Source: Diphasiastrum complanatum (lineage: Eukaryota; Streptophyta; Lycopodiopsida; Lycopodiales; Lycopodiaceae). Taken from it: 64,000 nt of DNA. Positions 1 to 11,030 of the stretch are shown here, piece by piece. How positions within the stretch are numbered: position 1 is the first letter of the stretch; the number at the start of each line of letters is the position of its first letter. A program made the position numbers and the translations under genes. The notes under the pieces were generated by a model. That model was not told the origin of the DNA and ran no database searches. It saw only the letters and a list, made by a program, of their open reading frames with translations. The stretch is taken from assembly GCA_029204225.1 (NCBI GenBank), contig CM055111.1:45053815-45117814 (forward strand), given 5' to 3'.

Positions 1-1282
1 ACTGCCAACAACAACACCAACAAGATCGACAACCAAGGTCACAAACCCAAAGTCGACAACAACAAGGCTAAGAAGACAGATGGACAATCCAAAGCGACTC
101 GATCAGAAGAAGTATCCTAGTCACGACGAAGATCCTTCAGAAAAGGGAAACACAAGCATTGGAAAATCAGTCTCCTTCTTCAACCAATCTCTTGCCATAC
201 TTATGTGCCCGTTGTCATGTCTATTGTCCACACCATCTACCGTTGTCACCACCACCCTTCCTTCCATCTATTTGTTTATCATCAGTTTACTGTTCTTCTG
301 AGAAATTTCCAATTTTTGATAGTCTTACCGAAGCAGCTGATAGATCATTGCAAGTGTCTTGTGGAGACCAACTGCCACCTACAATGGATGATCAGCCAAA
401 CAAAGATCTAAAAAGCAGGCGAAGCAGCTAGAAGACATAATTATGCAAAGAAGATGAGGAGGAAAGGACAAAACTTAAGCAACAGATGAGTCAGATCAAT
501 CTTGATCAAAAGAGATTCTCTGGAGTAATGATAGTTGAATCCCCTCTTATGAAGCCCAAAGAGATCCAAAAGTAATGGATCAAAAGGAAGAGCTACATAA
601 AAAGAAAGATGAAGACAACCATGAACCTGCAAATAAAGCAAGCTCCTCACCCAACAAGTAGTGGTCAAAGCTCGACATTGCAAGGTCCAAGGCTGCAACT
701 GTAGAACTATCAGTTCCTTCACCGTACCACCAAGCCTTCATCATGTCTCCTTACTGTTACCAAACCATCCATCCAAAACTGTTCCTACCACCAAATTTTG
801 ATGAATCCATCCCCTTGAGACTGATAATCAAAGTTTGTGCAACCTATAGATCAAAGGTTTTCCTTGAGATTGGAACTTCAACTGAGACCACGGAAACACC
901 CAGAGGCAAATGGAGGATACAGACCTCCCAGAAGATAGAATCTGCCAAGAAACCAAAGATGAAACCATCAATGGCAGATACAACTGACAAAACAAAGAGA
1001 CACATGGAAAGCACTCGAGCATGCAAGTTGTGAAGTTGCTGAGAGCCCTCCAATTTTGAGACTATCAACCAATTGCAGCAATAAGACATTCTGGTTAAAC
1101 TACGGCAATTCGGGAAAAACAGTTTTTGAGATAAAGATTGGCGACAATAAGCACTTGGTTTTATGTAAGAAAACGAGGATCTACGCTTTTCCAAGTGACG
1201 ATCGAAGATGCCAATGCAAAGCAGAGCGACATCGTCCAATATGAGTTGCAGTGGATCCTGCAACACATTATGGGTGGGATGA
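1..1282 (+). mobile_element. Internal 3' part of LTR-element family A (no intact ORF)
   Basis: This stretch lies directly upstream of a family A LTR and ends in a purine-rich tract (ATGGGTGGGATGA) immediately before the LTR's TGTTGG, as expected of a polypurine tract next to a 3' LTR. About 100 bases before the LTR (roughly 1180-1282, including ACGCTTTTCCAAGTG and TCCTGCAA) match the sequence flanking the inverted family A LTR near 60990-61090, so the two are the same family. Only short, interrupted frames exist, rich in Lys, Gln and Asn. I recognise no gag, protease or reverse transcriptase domain. The 5' end is outside the window. Confidence 0.55.
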
Positions 1283-2127
1283 TGTTGGCTGATTCTGACG
1301 AATCCCCAAGATACTCGGACAGAGCAACTCAAGAGCATCTCTCACCTTAGACCGAGGAGGTCTCTTAGAAGACGAGACTAATGAAGACTAAGAGCCGAGT
1401 ATGAGAGCCGAGAAATACTAGCTAGGAAAGACATGCAAGAATTGTGTAAGCCTCATGGTGAATCCCGGAAGATGGAATGACCATGTAGGAACTAGTATTT
1501 CTAAGCAAATGTAATAAATGCAAGTAGACCCCTCTTAAAGAAAATAGAGTGAGCCACCTTTTGATGGTGACCTCTAGTGGAGAGTATTATTCCACTTGTA
1601 ATTATTGAAATGTGGAAATTCCACTAGGATGCCACCTAAGGAGCTTTCTTGCTTATTTAAAAGACTCCCTCTTTGTGAAGAGGAGATTTTTGTGTATTGT
1701 ATCAACTCCATGATGAAATGAGAAGAGCCTCCATGAGTTAGATGCATCCATTGAGCTCCTTGATCATGATGGTTTTCTTGAGTGATGTCCCTATGATCAT
1801 GCCCTTCCATTCATATTGTGTGTGGTTGTGGATTTAGAGTTAATTAGTTTTCTTGCTTTCCTAGTTGTGGATTAATGTAGGAGCCAGCATTCAAGTAAAC
1901 TAAATAGGCTAGCAAGGTGGCATAAATCTTGCATATTCTCTAACATTCTAGTTCTTGATGTCCTTGGGATGTCCAAGAATCAAAAGACTAGTTGGTTTCT
2001 TGATTCTTGGACTTCTAACATGCTGTAGATTAGTTTTTGTTTCTTGTTTTGTCAATTTATGCAAGTAAAGTAGTGTAGGATCTAATTTTAGTTCATTTTG
2101 TAGCAAAGTAGAAGTAGGAATCCATCA
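1283..2127 (+). repeat. LTR of family A, copy 1
   Basis: Starts TGTTGGCTGATTCTGACG and is closely repeated at 59366 (same strand) and at 60989 (opposite strand). Shared landmarks include ACCGAGGAGGTCTC, the CACCTTTTGATGGTGACC block and the TTGCTTATTTAA box that probably holds the promoter TATA region. The right edge is uncertain; I place it near a CATCA about 845 bases in, because similarity to the inverted copy fades there. A PPT-like tract precedes it, so this is read as a 3' LTR. Confidence 0.75.
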
Positions 2128-2130
2128 TTG

Positions 2131-2425
2131 TTCAACTGAGCAGTAACGTAGATCATTTGTTGAACGCATTGGCTTGCATTTTGGTTGATTATGCATGTGC
2201 ATTCAGCTCAAGAGTGACCCATCCAGATGTCCTCTGACAGGCAGGACAATACTACAATGATTATCTGCCCCTTCTGCCTAATCTAGGTCTTAAAACAAGA
2301 AAGGTAATCTCAAGAAGTGCCCACACTCTCTGTTGATAGGCAAAAGAAGAAAGAAACAAAGAAGGACTAGTTAACATATTCTATAGGATCGAAGATGTCA
2401 ATAGTGGCTTTGATTACCACTGATC
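2131..2425 (+). other. gypsy-1 LTR tail and primer-binding-site region
   Basis: The sequence ends in GATCGAAGATGTCA (2400), then ATAG and TGGCTTTGATTACC starting at 2405. The same TGGCTTTGATTACCACTG string occurs on the minus strand just below 36784, right after an LTR-like region with a different sequence, so it marks the LTR/leader junction and probably the tRNA primer site. I cannot name the tRNA. The LTR's 5' part is missing or was replaced by the neighbouring family A LTR. Confidence 0.5.
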
Positions 2426-2676
2426 TGTGTGTCTCCAATGTCCCGTCTACTTTGGTTGTGGTTCACCTTCTATGAGGATGTGGTTATCTTCTTGAATGTA
2501 TTCCACGAGCATATTGTGGAACAGTGCGCTGGTTTTCAACCATCAGTGGTCATCGGACAGATCCTGTAGCAGCTATCCAAGTCAGAAGACTAACGTCCTT
2601 CACGCAGATTTGCAGGGAACAACCCTTCAGATGAGACCAGTAGCGACGACCCCTCTAAAAACTTCTACATAGAAGG

Positions 2677-4218
2677 GTGGACGATCTAGAGGACGAGAAG
2701 CCTACCGATAGAACTGAGATTGCGAGTACACCTCCCTGTAGCCATGTCTCTGAGGGCACCGGTACAAGAAATCAATGCACCGTTAGACAATATCGCACCA
2801 CTATAGAAAGAATGGCAAGACATCCGACCGAACCAATTGTAGTACCCCCGACCATGGGGGCACTACCCAAATTAAGCGGATCTACGTCAAAATTCCATGG
2901 GACCCCCTCTGAGAGTGCCGAGGAACACATAGATGTCTTTTGGACAGCATGCTTCATAAGCCACATCGTGGACCCACATCATGAGATGATGTTTTTCGCA
3001 ACCACCTTAACCAGAGCCGCCAGACGATGGTATCATAGTTTGCAACGAGGGATGATCCACACCATTGATGAATTCCATAGACTCTTCCTGATTGAGTCCC
3101 CCCACCGTATGGCCGATGACTTATTGTTCACCCTAACCTCCCTGCAGCAAGGAGGAAATGAGAGTATTAGGCAATATTGGTGCCGATTGACAAAATTGGC
3201 CCGACAAGTGGAACCCACTGTACAGCTACCACCCCTGTTACTATTGACCTTTATTCTGCGGGGGCTAAAAAATGACATACAGATGGTTGTATGTCAGAGT
3301 AAACCCCAGACATTAGCTAAGGTAGTATAGAAGGCAATTATGGTAGAAGATGTGCAGTTTGCGGTTGCCCATGCATCCCACTTATCACAGGCGATGAACA
3401 GTCTAAATTTGGGACCCGAGACATGGCGAGGGGGACTGATCACAGCTATAGGAACCACAGATGTAGTGAATTCTCTACAGGCTATCGAACCACACCCATG
3501 CAGGATGACACAGACACAAGAGGTTAGACGACATGATCGTGGAGTCCCAGAGATAGTACCAGAACGAGGGTATGAGAGTGCCAGTTCCAATACAAAATTG
3601 GGCGATATGCGAGCGATGTTGAAAGGGTACATGGACGTGATGAGTGAGAATATCCACATGTTAGCAGCCGATGTGAATTTTCTGAAATGGCAATAGAATA
3701 TGATAGGTCAGAGAAACCCTATAGATGGCCCTAACCCATTAGTGTGCTGCCATTGTAAAGGAAATCACCTGAATCGAAATTGCCCAAACTTGATTTGTGG
3801 GGACTGCAAGAAGCCAGGGCATTTGGAGGATAGATGTTGGACTCGTAGAGAGGCTCTGACTACAGGCGATAGAGTGCTAGGTCCCGTGAACCATAGACTC
3901 CAAGACATAGCTGGACCATCAAGGGGCCCTCAATTTCTACAACATGGGCCCAAAATTGATCCATGGGACAAGGAGAAAGCACGCTTAGAAGATGACCGAG
4001 CACCCGTAAATTTCATCGAGTTAGAAATAATGGACCAGACCACACCGAGGAAGGAAGTCTTAGCAGTGACGAGAAGTAACCCCCAAAGAGAGGCCCCCAA
4101 AACTACACCCCTACAGATAGATAAACCAGTAGCCATTGACCAAGGGTTGATCCAGTCAAGGATAGAAGCTGCAGCACCTAGGGAACGGGGGGAGGTGAAC
4201 ACCTTAGAAGGGAGATGA
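2677..4218 (+). pseudogene. gypsy-1 gag (capsid and zinc knuckles) with in-frame stops
   Basis: Structural Gag protein of a Ty3/gypsy element, which would pack element RNA into cytoplasmic particles. One unbroken frame runs 2677-4218 with TAG stops at 3328 and 3694 and a TGA at 4216, and no frameshift. Residues about 60-215 carry the Retrotrans_gag core (ARRWYHSL, then ESIRQYWCRLTKLARQ). Two CCHC zinc knuckles follow at about 3748-3840 (CCHCKGNHLNRNC and CGDCKKPGHLEDRC). The first codon of the open stretch is GTG, not ATG. In the related copy near 36500 the frame continues upstream, whereas here a small insertion adds a stop just before it. The same frame continues into protease. Confidence 0.85.
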
Positions 4219-4998
4219 CACCCCAGATCCTTAGGACCAAGGAAGACTGGGAAAGGAAAAATTGGAATGGGGGCAAAGAAAGCAAGGGATACAACACGCA
4301 AAATTTGTAGAAATCTTGATATGAGCTTGAGAACAGGAAAAATCGATCTAACACAAGCATTGGAGGATATGAAGCTAGAAATAGGACTATGGCAATTGGT
4401 CCAACTGTCACCCACCATTAAATGCACCATTCGACGCATGATCAAACCTAGACCATTGGAACCCCCTACAGTGGGACACATCGAAGCATGGATCCTAGAA
4501 CGCTATTGTCCTAAGGTAGATGTACTAATTGATGGCCTAGTGGTGAAGGGAGCCATAGTCGATGCAGGATCTGCCGTTAGCATTATTAGTCTAGAGCTTG
4601 CCGACAAATTGAGATTCACACTAGAACCAGCCACGTTGACCGCCCTGAAACTGGCCAACAATTCAGTGATAAAACCAGAAGGAGAGCTTAAGAGTGTACC
4701 AGTCACTGTAGCTGACAAAACCATCTAGGTAGATTTCTACGTGATGCGAATGTATGCCGGAAATCAGGGGTATTCTATGTTGTTAGGCCGACCATGGCTT
4801 AGACTGAGTAATTGTATCGTAGACATCCCAGCAAGAGTGCTCATCTTTGGACGGGGCCGTGATCACGTCGTAGTAGATGGCTACCAGAAGCCCCCAAGTC
4901 AGAAAGAGCCCTTATACTCGAATCATAGTGGGAAGAGACATCAAGCAGTGAGGAGGATTCCGAGTTTAGCACCAGTGATGATGAGCCTGATGGAAGAC
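4219..4998 (+). pseudogene. gypsy-1 aspartic protease
   Basis: Retroviral-type aspartic protease that would cut the Gag-Pol polyprotein. It continues in the gag frame with one TAG (4726-4728). The active-site loop reads IVDAGSAVSII, with DAG in place of the usual DTG/DSG, and the C-terminal motif YSMLLGRPWLR is intact. Copia-1 interrupts the frame right after it at 4998; gypsy pol resumes at 8101 after removal of one copy of the AAGAC duplication. The DAG loop may be a lineage variant or decay. Confidence 0.85.
4994..4998. repeat. Left target-site duplication of copia-1 (AAGAC)
   Basis: AAGAC abuts the TGACAG start of the left LTR and is repeated exactly at 8096-8100 after the right LTR. Confidence 0.9.
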
Positions 4999-5767
4999 TG
5001 ACAGAATTTCCAGCATTCACACATGTGGGGAATTTCCACAAGTATGATTGATCTTAATTAAGCTTTGTAATTAGCACAGTAATCTGATTCTAGATTGTTT
5101 AGCAAGATCTAGTTCAGAAGAAATGGCTTAACCACAATCTAGCATGCTAAGCATCAGATTATGATAGCAATGAATCAAAGAATGAACAAAAGTACAATAT
5201 TTTAGTTAGAGAGAGAAAGCTAGAGAGATAACAAGCAAAATAGTTTAGATCCAAAATGGCATGAGGTAGCTACAAAACTTTGGTTCTTCATCATTGATTG
5301 TGAGGAGAGCTACACATATTTATGGAGTTTGAGGTAGCTTGAGGTAGAACCACATCTATCCATTCCAAAATGACAACTAAATCGACATCTAGAGTCTATG
5401 TGACATTTGTTACTTGCCATACATGGAATTCTACCAATTTTTTACAAGTGTACTAGTTCTAACTAACAAAGTACAAATCATCATGCATGTGTCCATTACA
5501 CTTTATGCATGTCTTGCATGTCACTATGGATCACTTACAATTAATGCATGTGAATTGCCACGAGTTTCTACAAGCATGAATTTGCCAATTCTATGTCTAC
5601 AAACTATATGCAAGTTGTATTCTTCAAACTAGACATTACATAACCATGTAGCTTGAGTTCTATGTAGGCCAAACTTGGCATTTTGCATTTATGAGCTACA
5701 TACTTGCATGGTACAACATTTGTAGCAAGCCAAGAAATCAATATGATTTGTTTTTCCGATTCTAACA
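4999..5767 (-). repeat. copia-1 3' LTR
   Basis: Plus-strand ends TGACAGAATTTCC and GATTCTAACA; near-identical to 7374-8095. It carries a 48-base stretch near its right end (around 5580-5640) absent from the other LTR, while the other has an extra CAATATTTTAGTGTATTAGC-type segment near 7570-7606. The LTRs have therefore diverged by small indels since insertion. Confidence 0.92.
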
Positions 5768-5781
5768 CTCCTAAAAATAAT

Positions 5782-6294
5782 CTATATTGATTTGAACATG
5801 GATCTTGGTATAACTCCAAGATTGGCTCTATGCTTGATGAAGGAACTTTTGCTCAAAGGTTTGGTGAGCATATCTACAATGCAAGATGATGTGTCGATGT
5901 GCTCCAAATTGATTTCCCCTCCAATGAGCTTCTCTCTCACGAAGTGATGTGCAACTTCGATATGCTTGCTCCTTGCATGGAATATCGGGTTGTTGGCAAG
6001 GGCTTGGGGTGAAATGTTGTCACACATGATCATAGGTAGATCCTCTTCCAAGATTATCTTTAGTTCCACTAGTAACCTCTTGATCCAAAGCACTTCCTTT
6101 GTTGTTGTAGTGAGTGCCTTGTACTCAGCTTCGCATGATGAGAGTGATACAGTATCTTGCTTTTTGGAAAGCCAAGATATCAAGTTTCCTCCAAGATATA
6201 TGACATAAGCACTTGTAGATTTTCGATCTGCTCTATCACTTGCAAAATCCGAGTCAGAATAGCCAATAATAGAAAGATCTTCACTTTTATACAA
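5782..6294 (-). pseudogene. copia-1 RNase H
   Basis: Ty1/copia RNase H domain, which removes the RNA template during reverse transcription. Visible motifs are YSDSDFASD, SSCEAEYKAL, CDNISPQALANNP and the copia signature HARSKHIEVAHHFVRE, followed by DMLTKPLSK. The open frame spans 170 codons and is the best preserved part of copia-1. It ends a few bases before the PPT and 3' LTR, the normal place for the end of pol. It overlaps the preceding reverse transcriptase fragment in another frame because of a frameshift. Confidence 0.9.
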
Positions 6295-6843
6295 TAAACC
6301 AAAATAAAAAATTGAAGATATATCTAAGCACTCTCTTGGCCATTTTCCAATGATAGATAGTAGGACTTTGCATAGCCTGGCTCAACTTATGAACACTAAA
6401 GCTTATGTCAGGTCTAGTTATTGTGAGCCAAATTAAGGAGCCTATAAGACTTCTAAAAAGTGTGATGTTCACAAAGGATCTTTCATCACCTTTGTTAGAA
6501 TCCTTTACATTTTGCTCCATAGGTCTTTCTATACTCTTACAATTCAACATATTGAACTTCTTTAACATTGAAAGAGCATACTTGGATTGACATCAAAAGC
6601 TTTATCTTTAAGAAAGTCAATCTCTAATCCTAGAATATAGTGAGTTTTTCCAAGATCTTGCATCTTGAACTCTTTTCCAAGTGCAATCTTGGTTTCCTCG
6701 ACTAACTTGATACAACTTCCTGTCAGAATGATATCATCAACAAAAATAAGAAGAATGACAATATCTTTATCAAAAAACTTGACATATAAGGAAGGATCAT
6801 AGTTGCTAAGATTAAATCCTAGTGACTCAAGAAAGGTGTTAAG
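6287..6843 (-). pseudogene. copia-1 reverse transcriptase C-terminal part
   Basis: Thumb and connection part of the copia polymerase. The stretch 6568-6287 encodes RSLIGSLIWLTITRPDISF and HKLSQAMQSP, typical of the region just before copia RNase H. Between 6600 and 6840 the minus strand carries the catalytic-loop region in broken frames (FVDDIILTG-like near 6730) linking it to the preceding fragment. Frameshifts and stops separate it from both neighbours. Confidence 0.8.
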
Positions 6844-7269
6844 TCAAGAATACCATGACCTTGGAGCTTGCTTCAATCCATATAAACTTTTGAAGAGCAA
6901 GCAAACTTTTTCTTTATCATGGATGAACCCAACAGGCTGATCCATATAAATCTCTTCTTCTAGATACCCGTTTAGAAATGCATTAGAGACATCTAGTTGA
7001 AGAACTTGCCAATTGAAAAAACAAGCAAGAGAAATTATGATTCTAATTGATACCATCTTTGCAACTGGGGCAAAGGTCTCCTCATAATCAAGTCCATAAA
7101 CTTGAGCAAAACCTTTAGCACAAAGCCTAGCCTTGTACTTGTTGATTGTGCCATCTTGATTATACTTGACTCGAAAAACCCACTTGCAACCAATGATGTG
7201 CTTGTTGGATGGAAGATCCACAAGCTCCCATGTCTTATTGGCCATCAAAGCTTCATATTCCTCCTTCAT
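6844..7269 (-). pseudogene. copia-1 reverse transcriptase N-terminal part
   Basis: Fingers and palm of the copia RNA-dependent DNA polymerase. Diagnostic strings are NKTWELVDLP, KWVFRVKYNQDGTINKYKAR, YEETFAPVAKM, QLDVSNAFLNGYLEEEIYM and SLYGLKQAPRSWY. The frame stops immediately after SWYS. The start is an artefact of the internal deletion: in a full element this would be deep inside a polyprotein, and integrase should precede it, but only the leader and PBS do. Confidence 0.9.
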
Positions 7270-7360
7270 GGCAAGGTACCATTCCTTTGATTGAGTTTTT
7301 GCTTGATTTAGCTCTCAGTTTCTTGTACAATCAGAGATGTTATCATGCAAAGCTTAATTT

Positions 7361-7373
7361 GGCTCTGATACCA
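7361..7373 (-). promoter_or_regulatory. Primer-binding site of copia-1 (initiator tRNA-Met type)
   Basis: Reads TGGTATCAGAGCC on the minus strand directly after the LTR's final CA. This is the well-known complement of the plant initiator tRNA-Met 3' end used to prime minus-strand synthesis. Confidence 0.92.
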
Positions 7374-8095
7374 TGACAAAATTTCCAGAATTCACACGTG
7401 TGGGGAATGTCCACAAGTATGATTGATCTTAATTAAGCTTTGTGATCAGCACAGTAACCTGATTCTAGATTGTTTAGCAAGATCTAGTTCAGAAGAAATG
7501 GCTTAACCACAATCTAGCATGCTAAGCATCATATTATGATAGCAATGAATCAAAGAATGAACAAAAGTACAATATTTTAGTGTATTAGCATTAGCTTCAA
7601 CACGAGTTAGAGAGAGAAATCTAGAGAGATAACAAGCAAAATAGTTTAGATCCAAAATGGCATGAGGTAGCTACAAAACTTTGGTTCTTCATCATTGATT
7701 GTGAGGAGAGCTACACATATTTATGGAGTTTGAGGTAGCTTGAGGTAGACCCACATCTATCCATTCCAAAATGACAACTAAATCGACATCTAGAGTCTAT
7801 GTGACATTTGTTACTTGCCATGCATGGAATTCTGCCAATTTTTTACAAGTGTATTAGTTCTAAGTAACAAAGTACAAATCATGATGCATGTGTCCATTAC
7901 ACTTTATGCATGTCTTGCATGTCACTATGGATCACTTACAATTAATGCATGTGAATTGCCACGAGTTTCTACAAGCATGCTCGAGTTCTATGTAGGCCAA
8001 ACTCGGCATTTTGCATTTATGAGCTACATACTTGCATGGTACAACATTTATAGCAAGCCAAGAAATCAATATGATTTGTTTTTTCGATTTTAACA
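7374..8095 (-). repeat. copia-1 5' LTR
   Basis: Partner of 4999-5767, with plus-strand ends TGACAAAATTTCC and GATTTTAACA. It abuts the PBS on one side and the AAGAC duplication on the other. Confidence 0.92.
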
Positions 8096-8100
8096 AAGAC
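8096..8100. repeat. Right target-site duplication of copia-1 (AAGAC)
   Basis: Exact copy of 4994-4998. Confidence 0.9.
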
Positions 8101-9036
8101 AAGTACTAGGCCCCAGAAGAGCGACCTCCCAAGGTGAGGGATGATGACATCTGCCTAATACACCTAGGAAGCCCAAAAGACCCGAAAGACATCAAAGTAG
8201 GGGCCGCCTTGACCAAAGATGATAGGGATAAATACGAATGGTTGTGCACAAAGTATCAGCACTTCTTCGCTTGGGACTATGGGGATCTGAGAGGCATTCC
8301 CCCGGATTTAGTAAAACACAACATACCACTGAAGGAAGGGGCCAAGCCAGTACACTAGAAACAACGACGGTAACCCTACCACTTGAAGGAAGGGGTCTAT
8401 AAAGAGTTAGAATGACTTAGGCAAGCAGGGCTAGTATTTCATGTTGAAAACACCGAGTGGTGCTCTCCGTTTGTACCAGGAACAAAGAAGAACTCCACAT
8501 GTATCCGAGTATGTGTAGACTACAAACGATTGAACAAACAAACTAGGAAGGACTACTATCCACTACCATTTATAGAGCAAGTCCTAGAAGAGATGGCAGA
8601 GAGGAAACAATATTCATTCATGGATTGCTTCGCCGGCTATAACCAGATAGCCATAGCAAAGGAAGATAAACTAAAAACCACCTTCACTACCACATTCGGA
8701 GTATTCGCATACCACGTCATGCCATTTGGGATTACCAATGCGCCAGGGACGTATCAACGATTCATGAACGAACAATTCCAGGACATCTTAGATGAGAACC
8801 TCAAAATCTTCATAGATGACCTCTGCGGGGCATCTACAATCACTAATCACCTCGCCATACTCGAGAAATGTTTCCAAAAGTCCGCAACCACCTGCATCGC
8901 CTTGAATGCCCAGAAATGTCTATTTGGGCTACCATATGGAGTGTTGTTAGGCCATGTGATCAGTAAATATGGCATGGCCACCGATCCCGAAAATATTGCC
9001 ATAATATTAGTTGTGGTGACCCCCACCACCGTGTAA
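8101..9036 (+). pseudogene. gypsy-1 reverse transcriptase, truncated
   Basis: Ty3/gypsy reverse transcriptase N-terminal two thirds. The single frame 8134-9036 contains HFFAWDYGDLRGIPPDLV (linker before RT), the motif VCVDYKRLNKQTRKDYYPLP, FMDCFAGYNQI, TTFTTTFGVFAYHVMPFGI and the catalytic loop IFIDDL, then LGHVISKYGM. In-frame stops fall at about 8107, 8356, 8371 and 8413; each is one C-to-T change away from Gln or Arg. The protein breaks off after PTTV at 9031, where the gypsy-2 LTR starts. Confidence 0.9.
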
Positions 9037-9950
9037 AATTGTATAGACCAAATTGACCAAGAAATAAAGGCTATCCAGTCTTCCATTCTTTTTGTATGAA
9101 ACATATTTTGAATATTAGAGCTTATTACTCTAACTGATCAATTATGAGTGCAGCTATCATTACCTGAAGACAAGAAATGAAACTGTAGAGCAATGCTAAC
9201 AGTTTGATATGCAGGTTCTAGAAATAGAATATAATGATGAACCATTTGATGGTATGGCTTCTAACCTTTTTCTAAGGGTATGTGCAGGTACTAAGAAGAG
9301 TACCTGAAGAAAGAATCCAAAGAAGCTTCTTAAAGCTTAAAGACGGTACCTGAAGAAGGCTCAATCGAGTTTGGGGATGAGCAACCCCTAGAAAAAAGAG
9401 CCTAGGAATTGATGAGAATTATGCAAGGTAATATGGACATATACAAAGCCTTTCCCATGACATGAAAAACACTTGGGTGGATCCCAATGTTGTACAAAAA
9501 GAAATATTCAACTTAAAAGTGAATAACATTGAATGTTAGGCTACCTACCTTCTATCCTAATCAATATGTAACTTACCTACTTTTCCACATGGCTTGAAAG
9601 CCTAGGAAAATGCGCCCTCCTACTCCTCCCCTTTTGCTCTAACTAAGTGATAAACACTCTCTCATACCTATACACCTCACCCTCTCGCTTTACTTATCCT
9701 AGAGTCTCCCTTACACATACCTCAGCCACTTCCTAAAGACTACACATTCCCTGTAAAAGGACTAACTCGCCCCTCTCCCTCATTATTCATCTCCCATTCA
9801 TTTTTGCTTTGCATCTTGCTCTTGCTTGTGTGTGTGTAGGTGCTTGGAAGAAAGCTTGGAGCTATGGCTTGAGGAGGATCTATCAAGCTTGGACTGGAAT
9901 CACTTTTTGGAACCACTTTCACACACACTCACTTTCTCCTACCTCTTTCA

Positions 9951-9952
<2 letters not shown>

Positions 9953-9991
<39 letters not shown>
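9953..9991. repeat. CT dinucleotide microsatellite
   Basis: About 39 bases of uninterrupted CT inside the gypsy-2 LTR. Confidence 0.95.
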
Positions 9992-9992
<1 letters not shown>

Positions 9993-10001
9993 AAACTTTC
10001 A

Positions 10002-10160
10002 CACCATCCATAAGATTGATGGCCATGCATGTCACACCATCCATGACTTGATGGCCATGCATGTCACACCATCCATGACTTGATGGCTTTGCATGTCACA
10101 CCATCCATGACTTGATGACTTTGCATGTCACATCATCCATAACTTTTTGGTCATGCATGT
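10002..10160. repeat. 32-bp minisatellite in the gypsy-2 LTR
   Basis: About five tandem units starting at 10002, 10035, 10067, 10099 and 10131, each with CACCATCCATGACTTGATGG followed by a GCATGTCA box. The TGCATGTC box recurs at looser spacing to about 10330. Confidence 0.9.
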
Positions 10161-10704
10161 CTGATTTAGGAGTGCATGTTTGATTTAGGAGTTGCATGTC
10201 TGATTTGGGAACTTGCATGTATGAAATTGAAGTTTGCATGTTGAAATTGAAGCTTGCATGTCAAATTGGATTCATGCATGCCATACCTACTGATGTCAAA
10301 TGCCTATGCATGTCCTATTCTTGATCAGTAAGTCCTTGCATGTCATAAGGAACCACTTTTCTTGGTATAAGATTCTTTAACATCCAGAATTTGTAAACTT
10401 CTGATTGATGTAAAGATCTAAGAATCCATCTTCCCAAAACCACTGTATATGTAATTGGCCTTGGGCCAATTGATCTTGCATAATTTGAAAAGAAAAATCC
10501 TTCCGGGGGGGTCCTCATCTTGACACCTCAGCAAGTCTCTTGAATGAATGATTTTGTGATTGAATGTTAAAGCTCTTCCCTAACTTCTTGAGTTCTTTTT
10601 CAAGTTCTATTTAACAGTGTTATGATGACTTGTTCTTTTTTGAGTCACAACTTCTAAAGTCAGGACTTTAGAAATAATAGACCTTCACTTCAAGTTCACA
10701 GTTT

Positions 10705-10717
10705 TGGTATCAAAGCC
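10705..10717 (+). promoter_or_regulatory. Primer-binding site of gypsy-2
   Basis: TGGTATCAAAGCC, one base from the initiator tRNA-Met site TGGTATCAGAGCC, four bases after the LTR end. Confidence 0.75.
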
Positions 10718-11030
10718 ATGGTCTATTATTATTTTTTTCTTTCTTTATGAAGTTGATGTGAGGGCCATGTGTATTCATTCCTGAATCGAATGCCAATACA
10801 CAGGACTTTGTATGTTTACTTTTGAATAGATTTTCCTTCCGCTCGAATTTTCTTTTTCTTACAAGATCTCTTTAATATAGAGCTAATAGCCTCAATTTGG
10901 GGGATCCTCGAGAATTGGATCTCCAACATGCTTTCTGTTTTAGAGACAATACTTCGCTAATGAGAGCTTCTATCTTCCTTTTTGGAGAATGGCATTTCTC
11001 TGAATCTTCAGTCTATTTGTACTTTTTGCC

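Larger units (their letters stand above)
4999..8095 (-). mobile_element. Ty1/copia element copia-1, internally deleted, nested in gypsy-1
   Basis: Bounded by two LTRs (4999-5767 and 7374-8095) and a perfect AAGAC duplication. On the minus strand the order is 5' LTR (right), PBS, about 100 bases of leader, reverse transcriptase, RNase H, a PPT-like TTTTTAGGAG, then the 3' LTR. Gag, protease and integrase are absent from the 1.6 kb interior, so it cannot move unaided. Its pol resembles copia-3 (44397-48472) almost motif for motif. Confidence 0.93.
2131..9031 (+). mobile_element. Ty3/gypsy element gypsy-1, split by copia-1
   Basis: Remnant with an LTR tail (to 2400), PBS region, gag, zinc knuckles, aspartic protease and reverse transcriptase in gypsy order. 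It is split at 4994-8100 by the copia-1 insertion with a 5-bp duplication, and ends abruptly inside reverse transcriptase at 9031, where another LTR begins with TGTAAAATTG. RNase H, integrase and 3' LTR are missing. A second copy of its leader lies on the minus strand at about 36430-36783. Confidence 0.85.
9032..10700 (+). repeat. gypsy-2 5' LTR
   Basis: A stretch of about 1.67 kb from TGTAAAATTG, exactly where gypsy-1 reverse transcriptase is cut, to TTCACA just before a primer-binding site. It contains no coding frame. It holds a CT microsatellite (9953-9991) and a 32-bp minisatellite (10002-10160). No second copy lies in the window, so the left edge rests on the break in the gypsy-1 frame and the TG..CA ends. 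Confidence 0.65.

Noticed and set aside
844-1338. 164-codon minus-strand ORF in the family A body
   Set aside because: Antisense to an element whose LTR and polypurine tract show plus orientation; it runs into the LTR and has no motif.
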